The notes under the pieces are model-generated. The model searched no databases. It worked only from the letters and a program-made list of their open reading frames with translations, and had not been told where the DNA came from. Positions 1 through 8,499 of a stretch of 64,000 nt of DNA are shown one piece after another. The stretch's first letter is position 1; every line of letters starts with the position of its first letter. The stretch is from an uncultured Lachnospiraceae bacterium. GTDB lineage: Bacteria; Bacillota; Clostridia; Lachnospirales; Lachnospiraceae. The stretch covers positions 1-64,000 of the forward strand of contig CALWLI010000006.1 of NCBI GenBank assembly GCA_944381485.1, written 5' to 3'. The position numbers were made by a program, and so were the translations under genes.

Positions 1-58
1 TGCCATGTCTATGATCGCGGGAACATGCCGCAGCATGGGCGTTACGGTTGAAGAGTAA
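1..58 (+). CDS. rplK: Ribosomal protein L11, C-terminal end (partial)
   Basis: Only the last 18 codons and the stop are in the window. The reading frame from base 2 ends in [12 protein letters not shown], the typical C-terminus of L11, a 50S protein of the GTPase-associated centre. It lies 20 bases before rplA, the usual rplK-rplA order, so the two are probably co-transcribed. The start lies outside the window. Confidence 0.9.
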   Translation, partial: AMSMIAGTCRSMGVTVEE

Positions 59-78
59 TTGAAGGAGGATGCGCAGAT

Positions 79-774
79 ATGAAGAGAGGTAAGAGATATC
101 TTGAGGATGTGAAGAAGATCGATCGCATGACTCAGTATGATAAAGAAGAGGCTATCAAGCTCGTAAAGGCTAATGCTACAGCAAAGTTCGACGAGACTAT
201 GGAGCTTCACATCAGAACAGGCTGTGACGGAAGAAAGGCAGACCAGCAGATCCGTGGAGCAGTAGTTCTTCCCCACGGAACAGGTAAGGTTGTTCGTATC
301 CTTGTATTCGCAAAGGGACCCAAGGCTGATGAAGCATTGGCTGCCGGAGCTGATTACGTAGGAGCTGAGGAGCTTGTTCCCAAGATCCAGAACGACGGAT
401 GGCTTGACTTTGATGTTGTAGTAGCTACACCTGACATGATGGGAGTTGTCGGAAGACTCGGTAAGGTATTGGGACCTAAGGGTCTTATGCCCAACCCTAA
501 GGCAGGCACTGTAACCATGGACGTTACAAAGGCTATAGCTGATATCAAAGCAGGTAAGATAGAGTACAGACTTGACAAGGCAAATATAGTTCATGTTCCC
601 TTCGGAAAGGCTTCCTTCACAGAGGAGCAGCTTGGAGATAACTTCCAGGCTATCATGGACGCTATCAACAAGGCAAGACCTTCAGCAGTTAAGGGAGCTT
701 ACCTTAAGAGCGTTACCATGACATCCACAATGGGCCCCGGCGTTAAGATGAACGTCGCAAAGCTCATGAACTAA
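79..774 (+). CDS. rplA: 50S ribosomal protein L1
   Basis: The protein is 231 residues, normal for bacterial L1, which forms the L1 stalk of the large subunit and helps release deacylated tRNA. It starts [15 protein letters not shown] and carries the L1 signature region [18 protein letters not shown] near residues 130-150. The start at 79 follows a clear GAAGGAGG ribosome site. It is the second gene of the rplK-rplA unit. In many bacteria L1 represses this mRNA, but no L1 operator can be checked because the leader is outside the window. Confidence 0.97.
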   Translation: MKRGKRYLEDVKKIDRMTQYDKEEAIKLVKANATAKFDETMELHIRTGCDGRKADQQIRGAVVLPHGTGKVVRILVFAKGPKADEALAAGADYVGAEELVPKIQNDGWLDFDVVVATPDMMGVVGRLGKVLGPKGLMPNPKAGTVTMDVTKAIADIKAGKIEYRLDKANIVHVPFGKASFTEEQLGDNFQAIMDAINKARPSAVKGAYLKSVTMTSTMGPGVKMNVAKLMN

Positions 775-798
775 AATTTGCGGACATAAAAAACTTTG

Positions 799-828
799 TT
801 GACAGGCGCTCTTTGCGCATGTTAATAT
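799..828 (+). promoter_or_regulatory. Promoter of the rplJ-rplL unit
   Basis: A TTGACA -35 box (799-804) and a TAATAT -10 box (823-828) are separated by 18 bases. Transcription would start near 835, immediately before the L10 leader. rplJ-rplL can therefore be expressed separately from rplK-rplA. Confidence 0.75.
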
Positions 829-834
829 ACTGAA

Positions 835-955
835 AGTAATAACTGCCGAAGACAGCAGGTGCCGTAAGGCGTAAGTTGATAACACCTGCCGAGGACCTAC
901 ATTAATGAGATTTAATGGAAACCTCCGTGTCTTTGGGCACGGGGGTTTATTTTTC
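835..955 (+). ncRNA. Ribosomal protein L10 leader RNA
   Basis: The leader contains pairing segments CTGCCGAAGACAGCAGGTG and ACACCTGCCGAGG of the type seen in Bacillota L10 leaders, which bind L10(L12)4 and shut down rplJL when free protein is in excess. It ends in a GC-rich hairpin followed by a U run (919-955). This fits transcription attenuation as the output. Family assignment is by position and these motifs and was not tested with a covariance model. Confidence 0.8.
919..955 (+). terminator. Attenuator/terminator of the L10 leader
   Basis: AAACCTCCGTG (919-929) pairs with CACGGGGGTTT (938-948) and is followed by a T-rich tract. It lies 38 bases before the rplJ start and would stop transcription when the leader is in its repressed fold. 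Confidence 0.8.
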
Positions 956-992
956 GCAGTTATACTTCTAAAAATTTATAAGGAGGTATAGT

Positions 993-1535
993 ATGCCGAA
1001 GGTTGAATTAAAACAGCCGATCATCGACGAGATCAAAGATTTACTTGACGGCGCCCAGTCAGCAGTGATTGTTGATTATCTCGGACTTACAGTTGAGCAG
1101 GACACAAAGCTTCGTAAAGAGCTTCGTGAGAACGGCGTAAGCTACAAGGTATTCAAGAACACTCTCATAAAGAGAGCTGCTGAGGGAACAGCTTTCGCAG
1201 AGCTTGACAAGCACCTTGAGGGCCCTACAGCACTTGCGGTTTCAAAGACAGATGCTACAGCACCTGCAAGAATACTTGCAAAGTATGCTAAGGATATCCA
1301 GTCCTTCTCACTGAAGGCAGGTATCGTTGAGGGAACCTACTACGATGAGAACGGAATCCAGGTGATTGCGTCCATCCCTTCAAGAGACGAGCTCCTTGGA
1401 AAGCTCCTTGGAAGCATCCAGTCACCTATCGCCAACTTCGCAAGAGTGCTTAACCAGATCGCGGAGAAGGGCGGAGCGGGAAGCGCTGAGGAAGCAGCAC
1501 CCGCAGCAGAGGCTGAGGCTCCTGCTGAAGCTTAA
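993..1535 (+). CDS. rplJ: 50S ribosomal protein L10
   Basis: The 180-residue protein is the base of the L12 stalk. It starts MPKVELKQPIIDEIKDLL after an AAGGAGGT ribosome site. It has the L10 N-terminal RNA-binding domain with the segment VIVDYLGLTVEQ, and a C-terminal helix that binds L12 dimers. The tail is Ala/Glu-rich (EEAAPAAEAEAPAEA), a low-complexity extension common in this family. It is followed by rplL after 67 bases and is probably autoregulated through the L10 leader. Confidence 0.97.
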   Translation: MPKVELKQPIIDEIKDLLDGAQSAVIVDYLGLTVEQDTKLRKELRENGVSYKVFKNTLIKRAAEGTAFAELDKHLEGPTALAVSKTDATAPARILAKYAKDIQSFSLKAGIVEGTYYDENGIQVIASIPSRDELLGKLLGSIQSPIANFARVLNQIAEKGGAGSAEEAAPAAEAEAPAEA

Positions 1536-1602
1536 TTACAAATCAAAACTGACAAGGCCCCTAGGGGCAATTCAATTTTAGAATTAAACGGAGGAAAATA
1601 TA

Positions 1603-1980
1603 ATGGCAAAGTTGACAACAGCTGAGTTTATCGAGGCTATCAAAGAGATGTCTGTTTTAGAGCTTAACGAGCTTGTAAAGGCATGTGAAGAAGAGTTCGG
1701 CGTATCTGCAGCAGCAGGCGTTGTAGTTGCAGCAGCAGGAGCAGCAGGTGGAGCTGCAGCTGAGGAGAAGACAGAGTTTGATGTAGAGCTCACAGATGTT
1801 GGAGCTAACAAGATCAAAGTTATCAAGGTTGTTCGTGAGATCACAGGACTCGGACTTAAGGAAGCTAAGGACCTCGTTGAGGGCGCTCCCAAGAACGTTA
1901 AGGAAGGCGTTTCTAAGGAAGAGGCTGAGGACATCAAGACAAAGCTTGAGGCTGAGGGAGCTAAGATCACTCTTAAGTAA
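1603..1980 (+). CDS. rplL: 50S ribosomal protein L7/L12
   Basis: The 125-residue protein forms the stalk dimers that recruit translational GTPases. The N-terminal dimerisation helix ([20 protein letters not shown]), an Ala-rich hinge (residues 36-52) and the C-terminal domain with [19 protein letters not shown] are all present. The start follows GGAGGAAAATATA. A strong terminator follows at once. rpoB, the usual next gene, is absent. Confidence 0.98.
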   Translation: MAKLTTAEFIEAIKEMSVLELNELVKACEEEFGVSAAAGVVVAAAGAAGGAAAEEKTEFDVELTDVGANKIKVIKVVREITGLGLKEAKDLVEGAPKNVKEGVSKEEAEDIKTKLEAEGAKITLK

Positions 1981-2004
1981 TCAAAGCTTAAATTTGAATG
2001 TTTT

Positions 2005-2035
2005 AAAGGGAATCGCGTATGCGGTTCCCTTTTTT
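2005..2035 (+). terminator. Terminator after rplL
   Basis: AAAGGGAATCGC and GCGGTTCCCTTT form a 12-pair stem with the 4-base loop GTAT, followed by TTTTT. It closes the ribosomal protein unit. Confidence 0.93.
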
Positions 2036-2065
2036 GTGTCTTATATTATCTTTTGCTGTGGATGC

Positions 2066-3622
2066 CTATATTTTCAATGACCATTCTGAGCAATCAATCA
2101 CACAAGGCGACAGGCCCTCATAGAACTCCGGCTCATGGCATATGAGAAGGAGACTTCCCTTGTATGACTTCAGTGAGGCAAGGAGCGCATCCTTCGCATC
2201 CTGATCCAGGTGGTTTGTGGGCTCATCAAGAAAAAGCACATTGCTCTCCCTGTTCATAAGCTTGCATAGGCGCAGCTTTGCCTGCTCTCCTCCTGAGAGG
2301 ACTCTTACCTGACTCTCGATATTTTTTGTGGTGAGACCGCACTTTGCAAGGGCCGCACGGCACTCATACTGAGAGAAGGAGGGGAATTCCTCCCACAGCT
2401 CTTCAATGCAGGTATTTGAGGAGGCGGGAACCTCCTGCTCAAAGTATCCGATATGGAGATAGTCACCCTGCTCTACAGAGCCTGAGATGGGGGAAAGCTT
2501 GCCGAGGATGGTCTTTAGGAGGGTGGTCTTTCCTATCCCGTTTGCCCCTTTAAAGACTATCCTGTCACCCCTCTCCATTTTAAAGCTTATGGGGCGGGAC
2601 AGAGGCTCGTCATAGCCTATCACAAGCTCCTTGGTTTCAAAGATAAGCTTACCGCTTGTGCGGGCCTCCTTGAAACGAAACTCAGGCTTCGGTTTCTCTT
2701 TAGCGAGCTCTATAAGCTCCATCTTGTCCAGCTTTTTCTGACGGGACATGGCCATGTTCCTGGTTGAGACTCTGGCCTTGTTCCTTGCCACAAAATCCTC
2801 AAGCTCAGCGATCTCCTGCTGCTGCCTTCTGTAGGCCGCCTCAAGCTGAGCCTTCTTTGCGGCATAGACCTCCTGAAACTTGTCGTAGTCTCCCACATAG
2901 CGGTCAAGCTTCCTGTCTTCCATGTGGTATATGAGATTTACCACGCTGTTCAGGAAGGGAATATCGTGGGAGATCAGTATAAATGCGTTCTCATATTCCT
3001 GCAGATAGCGCTTGAGCCACTCGATATGCTGAACATCAAGATAGTTTGTGGGCTCATCAAGAAGCAGGATATCCGGCTTTTCAAGGAGGAGCTTTGCCAG
3101 AAGCACCTTTGTCCTCTGGCCTCCTGAAAGCTCGCTGACATCGCGGGAAAGTCCAAGCTCGTCAAGCTCAAAGGCTTTCGCTATCTCCTCGACCTTCGCG
3201 TCTGTCATATAAAAATCGTGGGACATAAGGAGGTCCTGAATGGTTCCCAGCTCCTCCATCTTATCGGCCATCTCATCATCAGACAGCTCTCCGCTTCCCA
3301 GCTCGTCACAGATCTTATTCATATCCTTTTCCATGTCATAGAGAAATGAAAAGGCACTGCGCAGCACATCTCTTATGCTGAGTCCCTTCTCCAATACGGT
3401 ATGCTGGTCCAGATAGCCCACGCGCACATTTTTTGCCCACTCTATCTTTCCCTCGTCAGGGGTGAGCTTACCTGTTATTATGCTCATAAAGGTGGACTTT
3501 CCCTCACCGTTTGCCCCCACAAGGCCTATATGTTCAAACTTTAAAAGCCTGAAACTCACATCCTCAAAAATCGCCCGGTCTCCGAAACCGTGGCTCAAGT
3601 GTTCAACGTTTAAAATACTCAT
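2066..3622 (-). CDS. ABC-F family ATPase (ribosome-associated)
   Basis: The 518-residue protein has two ABC ATPase domains and no membrane segment, the ABC-F layout. NBD1 has GANGEGKST (36-44), LSGGQRTK and ILISHD; NBD2 has GANGIGKTT, LSGGEQAK and LLICHE, so all key motifs look intact. The linker between them is rich in Lys/Glu coiled coil. I chose the start at 3622 (MSILNVEHL) because GAGGT lies 5 bases upstream; a longer reading to 3643 has no ribosome site. ABC-F proteins act on the ribosome, either as translation factors or to dislodge antibiotics. Which applies here cannot be told from sequence. It is divergent from a MATE exporter. Confidence 0.85.
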   Translation of the reverse strand: MSILNVEHLSHGFGDRAIFEDVSFRLLKFEHIGLVGANGEGKSTFMSIITGKLTPDEGKIEWAKNVRVGYLDQHTVLEKGLSIRDVLRSAFSFLYDMEKDMNKICDELGSGELSDDEMADKMEELGTIQDLLMSHDFYMTDAKVEEIAKAFELDELGLSRDVSELSGGQRTKVLLAKLLLEKPDILLLDEPTNYLDVQHIEWLKRYLQEYENAFILISHDIPFLNSVVNLIYHMEDRKLDRYVGDYDKFQEVYAAKKAQLEAAYRRQQQEIAELEDFVARNKARVSTRNMAMSRQKKLDKMELIELAKEKPKPEFRFKEARTSGKLIFETKELVIGYDEPLSRPISFKMERGDRIVFKGANGIGKTTLLKTILGKLSPISGSVEQGDYLHIGYFEQEVPASSNTCIEELWEEFPSFSQYECRAALAKCGLTTKNIESQVRVLSGGEQAKLRLCKLMNRESNVLFLDEPTNHLDQDAKDALLASLKSYKGSLLLICHEPEFYEGLSPCVIDCSEWSLKI

Positions 3623-3654
3623 AGATACCTCAACGATCGGCAATATTATATATT

Positions 3655-3681
3655 AATAAAAACGGACCGCAAAGGGCGGTC
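3655..3681 (-). terminator. Terminator-like hairpin in the leader of the ABC-F gene
   Basis: On the minus strand GACCGC and GCGGTC (3681-3676 and 3670-3665) form a 6-pair stem followed by CGTTTTTATT. No gene ends here on this strand, so the hairpin lies in the 5' leader of the ABC-F gene, 33 bases before its start. It could be an attenuator or a 5' stabilising stem. Confidence 0.55.
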
Positions 3682-3693
3682 TGAAGCTCTGTA

Positions 3694-3722
3694 AGCATAT
3701 CATATGCTGCAGTAAGGGTCAA
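3694..3722 (-). promoter_or_regulatory. Probable promoter of the ABC-F gene
   Basis: On the minus strand TTGACC (3722-3717) and TATGCT (3699-3694) are 17 bases apart. The -10 is imperfect. A start near 3687 would place the leader hairpin at the very 5' end of the RNA. Confidence 0.5.
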
Positions 3723-3830
3723 GGAGATATAAATTATCAGATCTGTGATAGAGAAAGCATTGCAAAAAAACCTTCAGCTATGGTAAAACAAATCCATAAA
3801 CAATCAGTATGAGGGTAAGGGTGACGGATT

Positions 3831-5183
3831 ATGAATAAGAAAAATCAGGCTTCGTTATCAAATCAAATAATCGAGGGGGACATCACAAAGCAGCTTTTGA
3901 TCTTTTTCTTCCCCATACTTTTCGGCACCTTTTTTCAGCAGCTCTACAATACTACAGATGCTGTAATAGTCGGAAAATTTGTGGGAAAAGAGGCTCTCGC
4001 CGCTGTGGGAGGCTCCACTGCAACTATCATAAACCTTCTGGTGGGATTTTTTGTGGGAATATCCTCGGGAGCCTCTGTGATCATATCCCAGTATTACGGC
4101 TCCGGAAACAGGGGAAAGCTTACTCTTTCTGTCCACACCTCGATAGCTCTTGCTGTAATAGGCGGAGCTGTAATGATGGTCATAGGAATAATCGGGGCTC
4201 CTTGGGCCCTTGAGGCTATGGGTACGCCCGCAGACATAATGGAGGACTCTCTCACCTACATGAGGATATATATGCTGGGAATGATCCCATCCATGCTTTA
4301 CAACATGGGCTCAGGCATACTGAGAGCGGTGGGAGATTCCGGAAGGCCCCTTTACTTCCTGATGGCGGCCTGTGGAGTAAATATAGTTTTGGACCTGTTT
4401 TTTGTTGTGGCTCTTGACATGGGAGTAATGGGAGTGGGCATAGCCACTACCATGTCGCAGGTGGCCTCGGCCCTCTTGACAGTGATGGTGCTTTTGAGGA
4501 CAAAGGAAGCCTACAAGGTGACGCCAAAGAGAGTGTTTCCCCATCTGAGATATCTTAGAATAATTTTAAGGATAGGACTTCCGGCAGGCCTCCAGTCGGC
4601 AATGTACTCCATATCAAATCTTGTCATTCAAGCCGCCATAAACGTCTATGGCACGGATGCGGTGGCCGCCTGGACAGCCTACGGAAAGGTGGACAATATA
4701 TTCTGGATGATAATGAGCGCCTTCGGCATAGCCATAACCACCTTTGCCGGACAGAATTTCGGAGCCGGAAAGAAAGACAGAGTCAGAAAGAGCGTTAGGA
4801 TATGCCTTATCATGTCGGCTCTCACCTCCGTGGCCTTCAGCTTTATAGTAATAAGCTTCGGAAGCACTGTGCTGAGACTCTTTACAGACGATCCTTCAGT
4901 AATATCCATAAGCATGAGGATGATAGCCGTTATATCCCCCGCCTACATAAGCTATGTGTGCATAGAGATACTCTCGGGAGCCTGCAGGGGCTGCGGTGAC
5001 GCTCTGATGCCCATGATACTTACCTGCTTCGGAGTATGTGTCCTCAGGATACTTTGGATATTTACGGCGGAGAGAATAAGCCCCGGACTTGAGACCATAA
5101 GCTTCTCCTATCCGCTGACCTGGTCGGTGACCTCCATAATGTTTATCATATATTACAAGACAAGGAAACAGCTCAGAGATTAG
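3831..5183 (+). CDS. MATE family multidrug/metabolite exporter
   Basis: The protein is 450 residues with about 12 hydrophobic segments in two similar halves, the MATE size and layout. It opens with the family pattern of a short hydrophilic tail and then GDITKQLLIFFFPILFGTFF, followed by QLYNTTDAVIVGKFVG in helix 2. These proteins export drugs or metabolites using a Na+ or H+ gradient; the substrate cannot be predicted. The ribosome site is weak (AAGGGTGA). The 3' end overlaps by 4 bases the end of a convergent XRE regulator gene. Confidence 0.9.
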   Translation: MNKKNQASLSNQIIEGDITKQLLIFFFPILFGTFFQQLYNTTDAVIVGKFVGKEALAAVGGSTATIINLLVGFFVGISSGASVIISQYYGSGNRGKLTLSVHTSIALAVIGGAVMMVIGIIGAPWALEAMGTPADIMEDSLTYMRIYMLGMIPSMLYNMGSGILRAVGDSGRPLYFLMAACGVNIVLDLFFVVALDMGVMGVGIATTMSQVASALLTVMVLLRTKEAYKVTPKRVFPHLRYLRIILRIGLPAGLQSAMYSISNLVIQAAINVYGTDAVAAWTAYGKVDNIFWMIMSAFGIAITTFAGQNFGAGKKDRVRKSVRICLIMSALTSVAFSFIVISFGSTVLRLFTDDPSVISISMRMIAVISPAYISYVCIEILSGACRGCGDALMPMILTCFGVCVLRILWIFTAERISPGLETISFSYPLTWSVTSIMFIIYYKTRKQLRD

Positions 5184-5515
5184 AGATGCTCAGCTGCCGT
5201 TGCGAGGGCCTTTATGGCCCTCAAATATTTTTCATACTGGACATCGCCGCTACGCTTTGCCTCCTCTATTATTGAGTAAAGGCTCCGCTCCGGGAGTTCA
5301 CGGACCTCCCCCAAAAGATAATCGAAGCTCACGGAAAAGGCCTCGCTGATGGCCATAAGGGTATCGAGGGACATGGCTCTTGAGCCTCTCTCAAGATTAC
5401 TATAAAAGGAGGGCGATATACCGCACAGCTCAGCAGCCTGCTCCTGAGTCAGGCACATATCTTCGCGGCACTTTCTTATTTTCTTTCCGAGTTCATATCT
5501 GTAGGTTTTTTTCAT
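5180..5515 (-). CDS. XRE family transcriptional regulator
   Basis: The protein is 111 residues. Residues 8-65 form a Cro/C1-type helix-turn-helix: IRKCREDMCLTQEQAAELCG then ISPSFYSNLERG and LDTLMAISEAFSVSFDYLLG. The remaining 45 residues are a short helical tail without a recognised effector domain. The start follows CGGAGGAAATTTCTT. It converges tail to tail with the MATE gene with no terminator between, so each transcript may read into the other. Its target is unknown; the neighbouring exporter is one candidate. Confidence 0.85.
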   Translation of the reverse strand: MKKTYRYELGKKIRKCREDMCLTQEQAAELCGISPSFYSNLERGSRAMSLDTLMAISEAFSVSFDYLLGEVRELPERSLYSIIEEAKRSGDVQYEKYLRAIKALATAAEHL

Positions 5516-5694
5516 AAGAAATTTCCTCCGTTTATAAAAAAATTATAAAGCCTAATAAAATCGTAATAAGACTTAAACATTTGTAAGCATATCGTAGGGA
5601 AAAAACATCAGGAATCTTTAATTATGTCCGGTAAACTTTCTGAGACGTTTTCAAAACCGAAATTCAAATGTCAGCAAAGGAGTGATACGGAAAA

Positions 5695-6291
5695 TTGAGA
5701 AAAGTAAGTTTGAAGATATTTTTAGGAAGCTGTCTGATGTTTTCACTGACAGCCTTAAACCTTCCCCTAAGCTCATATGCGGATCAGTCCGCTTATGAAG
5801 AGTCTGAAGCACCCTCGGTATACTATTCAGAGGCGGAGAGCGAGGAGGGAAAGGCCGCGAAAAATGAGGCAAAGGAGAGCGTTGCGGCCGAGATAAATGA
5901 GACAGCAATAAAAAGCGCTGAGCTTGCAAAGACTTTCTCAAAGCCCATGGGGCATCAGGTGGCGGATTTTGCAGTCAGGTTTGTGGGCAATCCCTACAGA
6001 TACGGAGGCACAAGCCTCACTACAGGGGCAGATTGCTCAGGCTTTATAATGAGCGTCTACAGGAACTTCGGAGTTTCCATGCCCCATTCATCATCAGCAC
6101 TTGCCTCGGTGGGAAGTGATGTGGGAAGAGATCTGACAAATGCTCGTCCCGGAGACATAGTATGCTACAGCGGTCATGTGGGATTGTATATTGGAAATGG
6201 GCAGATAGTTCACGCAAGCACAGAGGAGACGGGAATAAAGATATCCTCGGCAGCGTATCGCCCCATAAAGACTATCCGCAGGATATTTTAG
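5695..6291 (+). CDS. Secreted NlpC/P60 cell-wall endopeptidase
   Basis: The protein is 198 residues. It has a signal peptide (about residues 1-29, ending SSYA), an acidic Ala/Glu-rich linker (30-80) and an NlpC/P60 domain (88-198). The catalytic residues are Cys114 in ADCSGF, His161 in SGHVGLYIG and His173. It probably cuts peptide cross-bridges in peptidoglycan outside the cell. The start is a TTG with AAGGAG 11 bases upstream; no in-frame ATG precedes the signal peptide. There is no separate wall-binding domain. Confidence 0.88.
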   Translation: MRKVSLKIFLGSCLMFSLTALNLPLSSYADQSAYEESEAPSVYYSEAESEEGKAAKNEAKESVAAEINETAIKSAELAKTFSKPMGHQVADFAVRFVGNPYRYGGTSLTTGADCSGFIMSVYRNFGVSMPHSSSALASVGSDVGRDLTNARPGDIVCYSGHVGLYIGNGQIVHASTEETGIKISSAAYRPIKTIRRIF

Positions 6292-6298
6292 CTCAGGG

Positions 6299-6329
6299 AG
6301 CCTCCTTTTATTCGGAAAGGAGGCTTCTT
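6299..6329 (+). terminator. Terminator shared by the NlpC/P60 gene and udk
   Basis: AGCCTCCTTT and AAAGGAGGCT (6299-6308 and 6316-6325) form a 10-pair stem that can act in both directions. The udk stop codon (6308-6310) lies inside it, so the 3' end of udk doubles as the terminator of the opposing gene. Confidence 0.8.
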
Positions 6330-6919
6330 ATCTTTTGCTTTACAAGATCAAAGGCCACGTCATTCTTGCCGCTGTTTACAACTATATCCGCATATATGCG
6401 GGTGGGCTCCACATAGAGATAATGCATGGGCTTTACAGTTGTGAGATATTGATCGATTATATTCTCTATATCTCTTCCTCGCTCCTTGGTATCTCTGAGG
6501 ACCCTTCTAAGTATCCTCTCATCGGCGTCAGCATCGACAAATATCTTCATGTCAAAGAGCTCACGAAGCTCTTTATCGTAGAGAGTGAGTATTCCCTCGG
6601 TCAGAATTATCTTCTTGGGCTTTACAAGGACAGTCTCCTTTGCCCTGTTGTGGACTGTGTAGTCATAGCTTGGGGAGACTATCTCCTGACCGTTTTTAAG
6701 CCTTCTGAGATCCGCTATAAGAAGCCCGGTGTCAAAGGCATCAGGATGGTCGTAATTGAGCTTTTTTCTCTCCTCAAAGGGCATGTCATCATGGGCTTTG
6801 TAGTAATTGTCATGGTAGAGCACAGCCACGTCTTCGGGGAAGGCATCTCTTATCCTGTCGGTAAATGTGGACTTGCCTGAGCCTGTGCCTCCGGCTATGC
6901 CTATAAGAAATGCTTTCAT
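6308..6919 (-). CDS. udk: Uridine kinase
   Basis: The protein is 203 residues, the normal length for uridine/cytidine kinase, which makes UMP or CMP in pyrimidine salvage. A Walker A motif GGTGSGKST lies at residues 10-18, followed by VAVLYHDNYYKAHDDMPFEE, a conserved nucleoside-binding region, and DHPDAFDTGLL. The ribosome site on the minus strand is GAAGGGGGATTATTT. A promoter precedes it at 6946-6974. It is a single-gene unit. Confidence 0.93.
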   Translation of the reverse strand: MKAFLIGIAGGTGSGKSTFTDRIRDAFPEDVAVLYHDNYYKAHDDMPFEERKKLNYDHPDAFDTGLLIADLRRLKNGQEIVSPSYDYTVHNRAKETVLVKPKKIILTEGILTLYDKELRELFDMKIFVDADADERILRRVLRDTKERGRDIENIIDQYLTTVKPMHYLYVEPTRIYADIVVNSGKNDVAFDLVKQKIRSLLSE

Positions 6920-6945
6920 AAATAATCCCCCTTCAGTTTTTTTTT

Positions 6946-6974
6946 ATTATAGAACACAAAACCCGGGAGGACAA
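6946..6974 (-). promoter_or_regulatory. Promoter of udk
   Basis: On the minus strand TTGTCC and a perfect TATAAT are spaced by 17 bases, about 27 bases before the udk start. Confidence 0.65.
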
Positions 6975-7020
6975 TAAAAAAAGAGTTTTTATCCGATTAT
7001 AGGGAAAATCACTGTAAATG

Positions 7021-7029
7021 TGGTATAAT
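7021..7029 (+). promoter_or_regulatory. Extended -10 promoter of rarA
   Basis: TGGTATAAT is a complete extended -10 element (TGN then TATAAT). No good -35 box lies at the expected distance, which is normal for extended -10 promoters. The start site would be near 7036, about 27 bases before the gene. Confidence 0.6.
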
Positions 7030-7062
7030 TATTTCCGCTTCGTGAGAATAAGGGAGGAAGAT

Positions 7063-8382
7063 ATGGACCTTTTTGATTATATGAGAGAAGAAAATGAGAA
7101 GAAGGAGGCGCCACTTGCGGGAAGGATGCGGCCCAGGACTCTGGAGGAGGTCGTAGGACAGGAGCACATAATAGGCAAGGGCAAGCTTCTCTACAGGGCC
7201 ATAAAGGCGGACAAGCTGGGGTCGGTTATCTTTTTCGGGCCTCCGGGTACGGGAAAGACTACTCTTGCAAAGGTCATAGCCAACACAACCAAGTCCGAGT
7301 TTAAGCAGATCAACGCCACAGTGGCGGGAAAGAAGGACATGGAGGAGATAGTCAAGGAGGCAAAGGACTCCCTGGGTATGTACGGAAAAAAGACGATACT
7401 TTTTGTAGACGAGATACACAGGTTCAACAAGGCCCAGCAGGACTTCCTTCTGCCCTATGTGGAGGACGGCACTGTCATTCTCATAGGGGCGACCACTGAA
7501 AACCCCTATTTTGAAGTCAACTCCGCACTTATATCGAGATCAAGGATATTTGAGTTAAAACCCCTCTCAAGGGAAAATATAGAGGAACTAATAAAGAGAG
7601 CCGTCTATGACGAGCGGGGCATGGGCATGTACAATGCAGTAATAGACGACAATGCTGTGAGCTTCCTTGCTGACGTCGCGGGAGGAGATGCCAGAGCCGC
7701 CCTGAATGCTGTGGAGCTGGGCATACTTACCACAGACAGGTCAGAGGACGGAAAGATACACATTACTCTGGAGACCGCCGAGGAATGTATTCAGAAGAGA
7801 GCTGTGGGCTATGACAAGGACGGTGACAACCACTACGACACCATATCAGCCTTTATAAAGTCCATGAGGGGCTCTGACCCTGACGCCGCCGCCTACTACC
7901 TTGCCAGAATGCTCTACGCAGGGGAGGACATAAAATTCATAGCAAGAAGGATAATGATATGTGCCTCTGAGGATGTTGGCAACGCGGATCCCATGGCCCT
8001 TGTGGTGGCGGTAAACGCCTGCCTTGCGGTTGAGAGAGTGGGAATGCCTGAGGCGAGGATCATACTTTCTCAGGCGGCAAACTATGTGGCCTGCGCTCCC
8101 AAGAGCAATTCAAGCTATATGGCTGTTGAGAAAGCCTTGGCTGAGGTCGAGAGATCCGGAAGCCTGCCCATACCGCCATATCTTCAGGATGCCCATTACA
8201 GGGGACATGAGGACCTGGGCAGAGGCATAGGCTACAAATATGCCCACGATTTCCCCAAGCACTGGGTAGACCAGCAGTACCTTCCCGATGCCATAAAGGA
8301 CAAGGTCTTCTACGAGCCCTCAGACAACGGAAGAGACAGGGATACAAAGAGATTTTTGAGAGAGCTTAAGTCCGGAGATTAA
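7063..8382 (+). CDS. rarA: Replication-associated recombination AAA ATPase RarA/MgsA
   Basis: The protein is 439 residues. It is a clamp-loader-like AAA ATPase that acts at stalled replication forks. It has the N-terminal PLAGRMRPRTLEEVVGQEH segment, Walker A GPPGTGKTT (59-67), Walker B ILFVDEIHRFN, and the tetramerisation region ending near RGIGYKYAHDFPKHW. I placed the start at 7063 because GGGAGG lies 6-11 bases upstream; a longer reading from 7018 overlaps the promoter. It is a single gene. Confidence 0.93.
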   Translation: MDLFDYMREENEKKEAPLAGRMRPRTLEEVVGQEHIIGKGKLLYRAIKADKLGSVIFFGPPGTGKTTLAKVIANTTKSEFKQINATVAGKKDMEEIVKEAKDSLGMYGKKTILFVDEIHRFNKAQQDFLLPYVEDGTVILIGATTENPYFEVNSALISRSRIFELKPLSRENIEELIKRAVYDERGMGMYNAVIDDNAVSFLADVAGGDARAALNAVELGILTTDRSEDGKIHITLETAEECIQKRAVGYDKDGDNHYDTISAFIKSMRGSDPDAAAYYLARMLYAGEDIKFIARRIMICASEDVGNADPMALVVAVNACLAVERVGMPEARIILSQAANYVACAPKSNSSYMAVEKALAEVERSGSLPIPPYLQDAHYRGHEDLGRGIGYKYAHDFPKHWVDQQYLPDAIKDKVFYEPSDNGRDRDTKRFLRELKSGD

Positions 8383-8414
8383 GAAAAACATTAATAATAT
8401 TAAGACAAATGAAA

Positions 8415-8443
8415 TTTACCCCGAGTATAAAATAAGGTAATAT
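8415..8443 (+). promoter_or_regulatory. Promoter of the lipoprotein at 8500
   Basis: TTTACC and TAATAT are 17 bases apart, about 57 bases before the start codon. Confidence 0.5.
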
Positions 8444-8499
8444 AAGTAAGCGTACGGACAAATTAAATTCAGCTGTTAATATTTAGGAGATGAGATATT

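Noticed and set aside
1700..1760. Ala-rich GCAGCAGGAG-type repeat in rplL as a simple-sequence repeat
   Set aside because: It encodes the normal Ala/Gly-rich hinge of L7/L12.
6335..6880. Open frame of 181 codons on the + strand
   Set aside because: It lies wholly inside udk on the other strand, has no ribosome site and no family resemblance.
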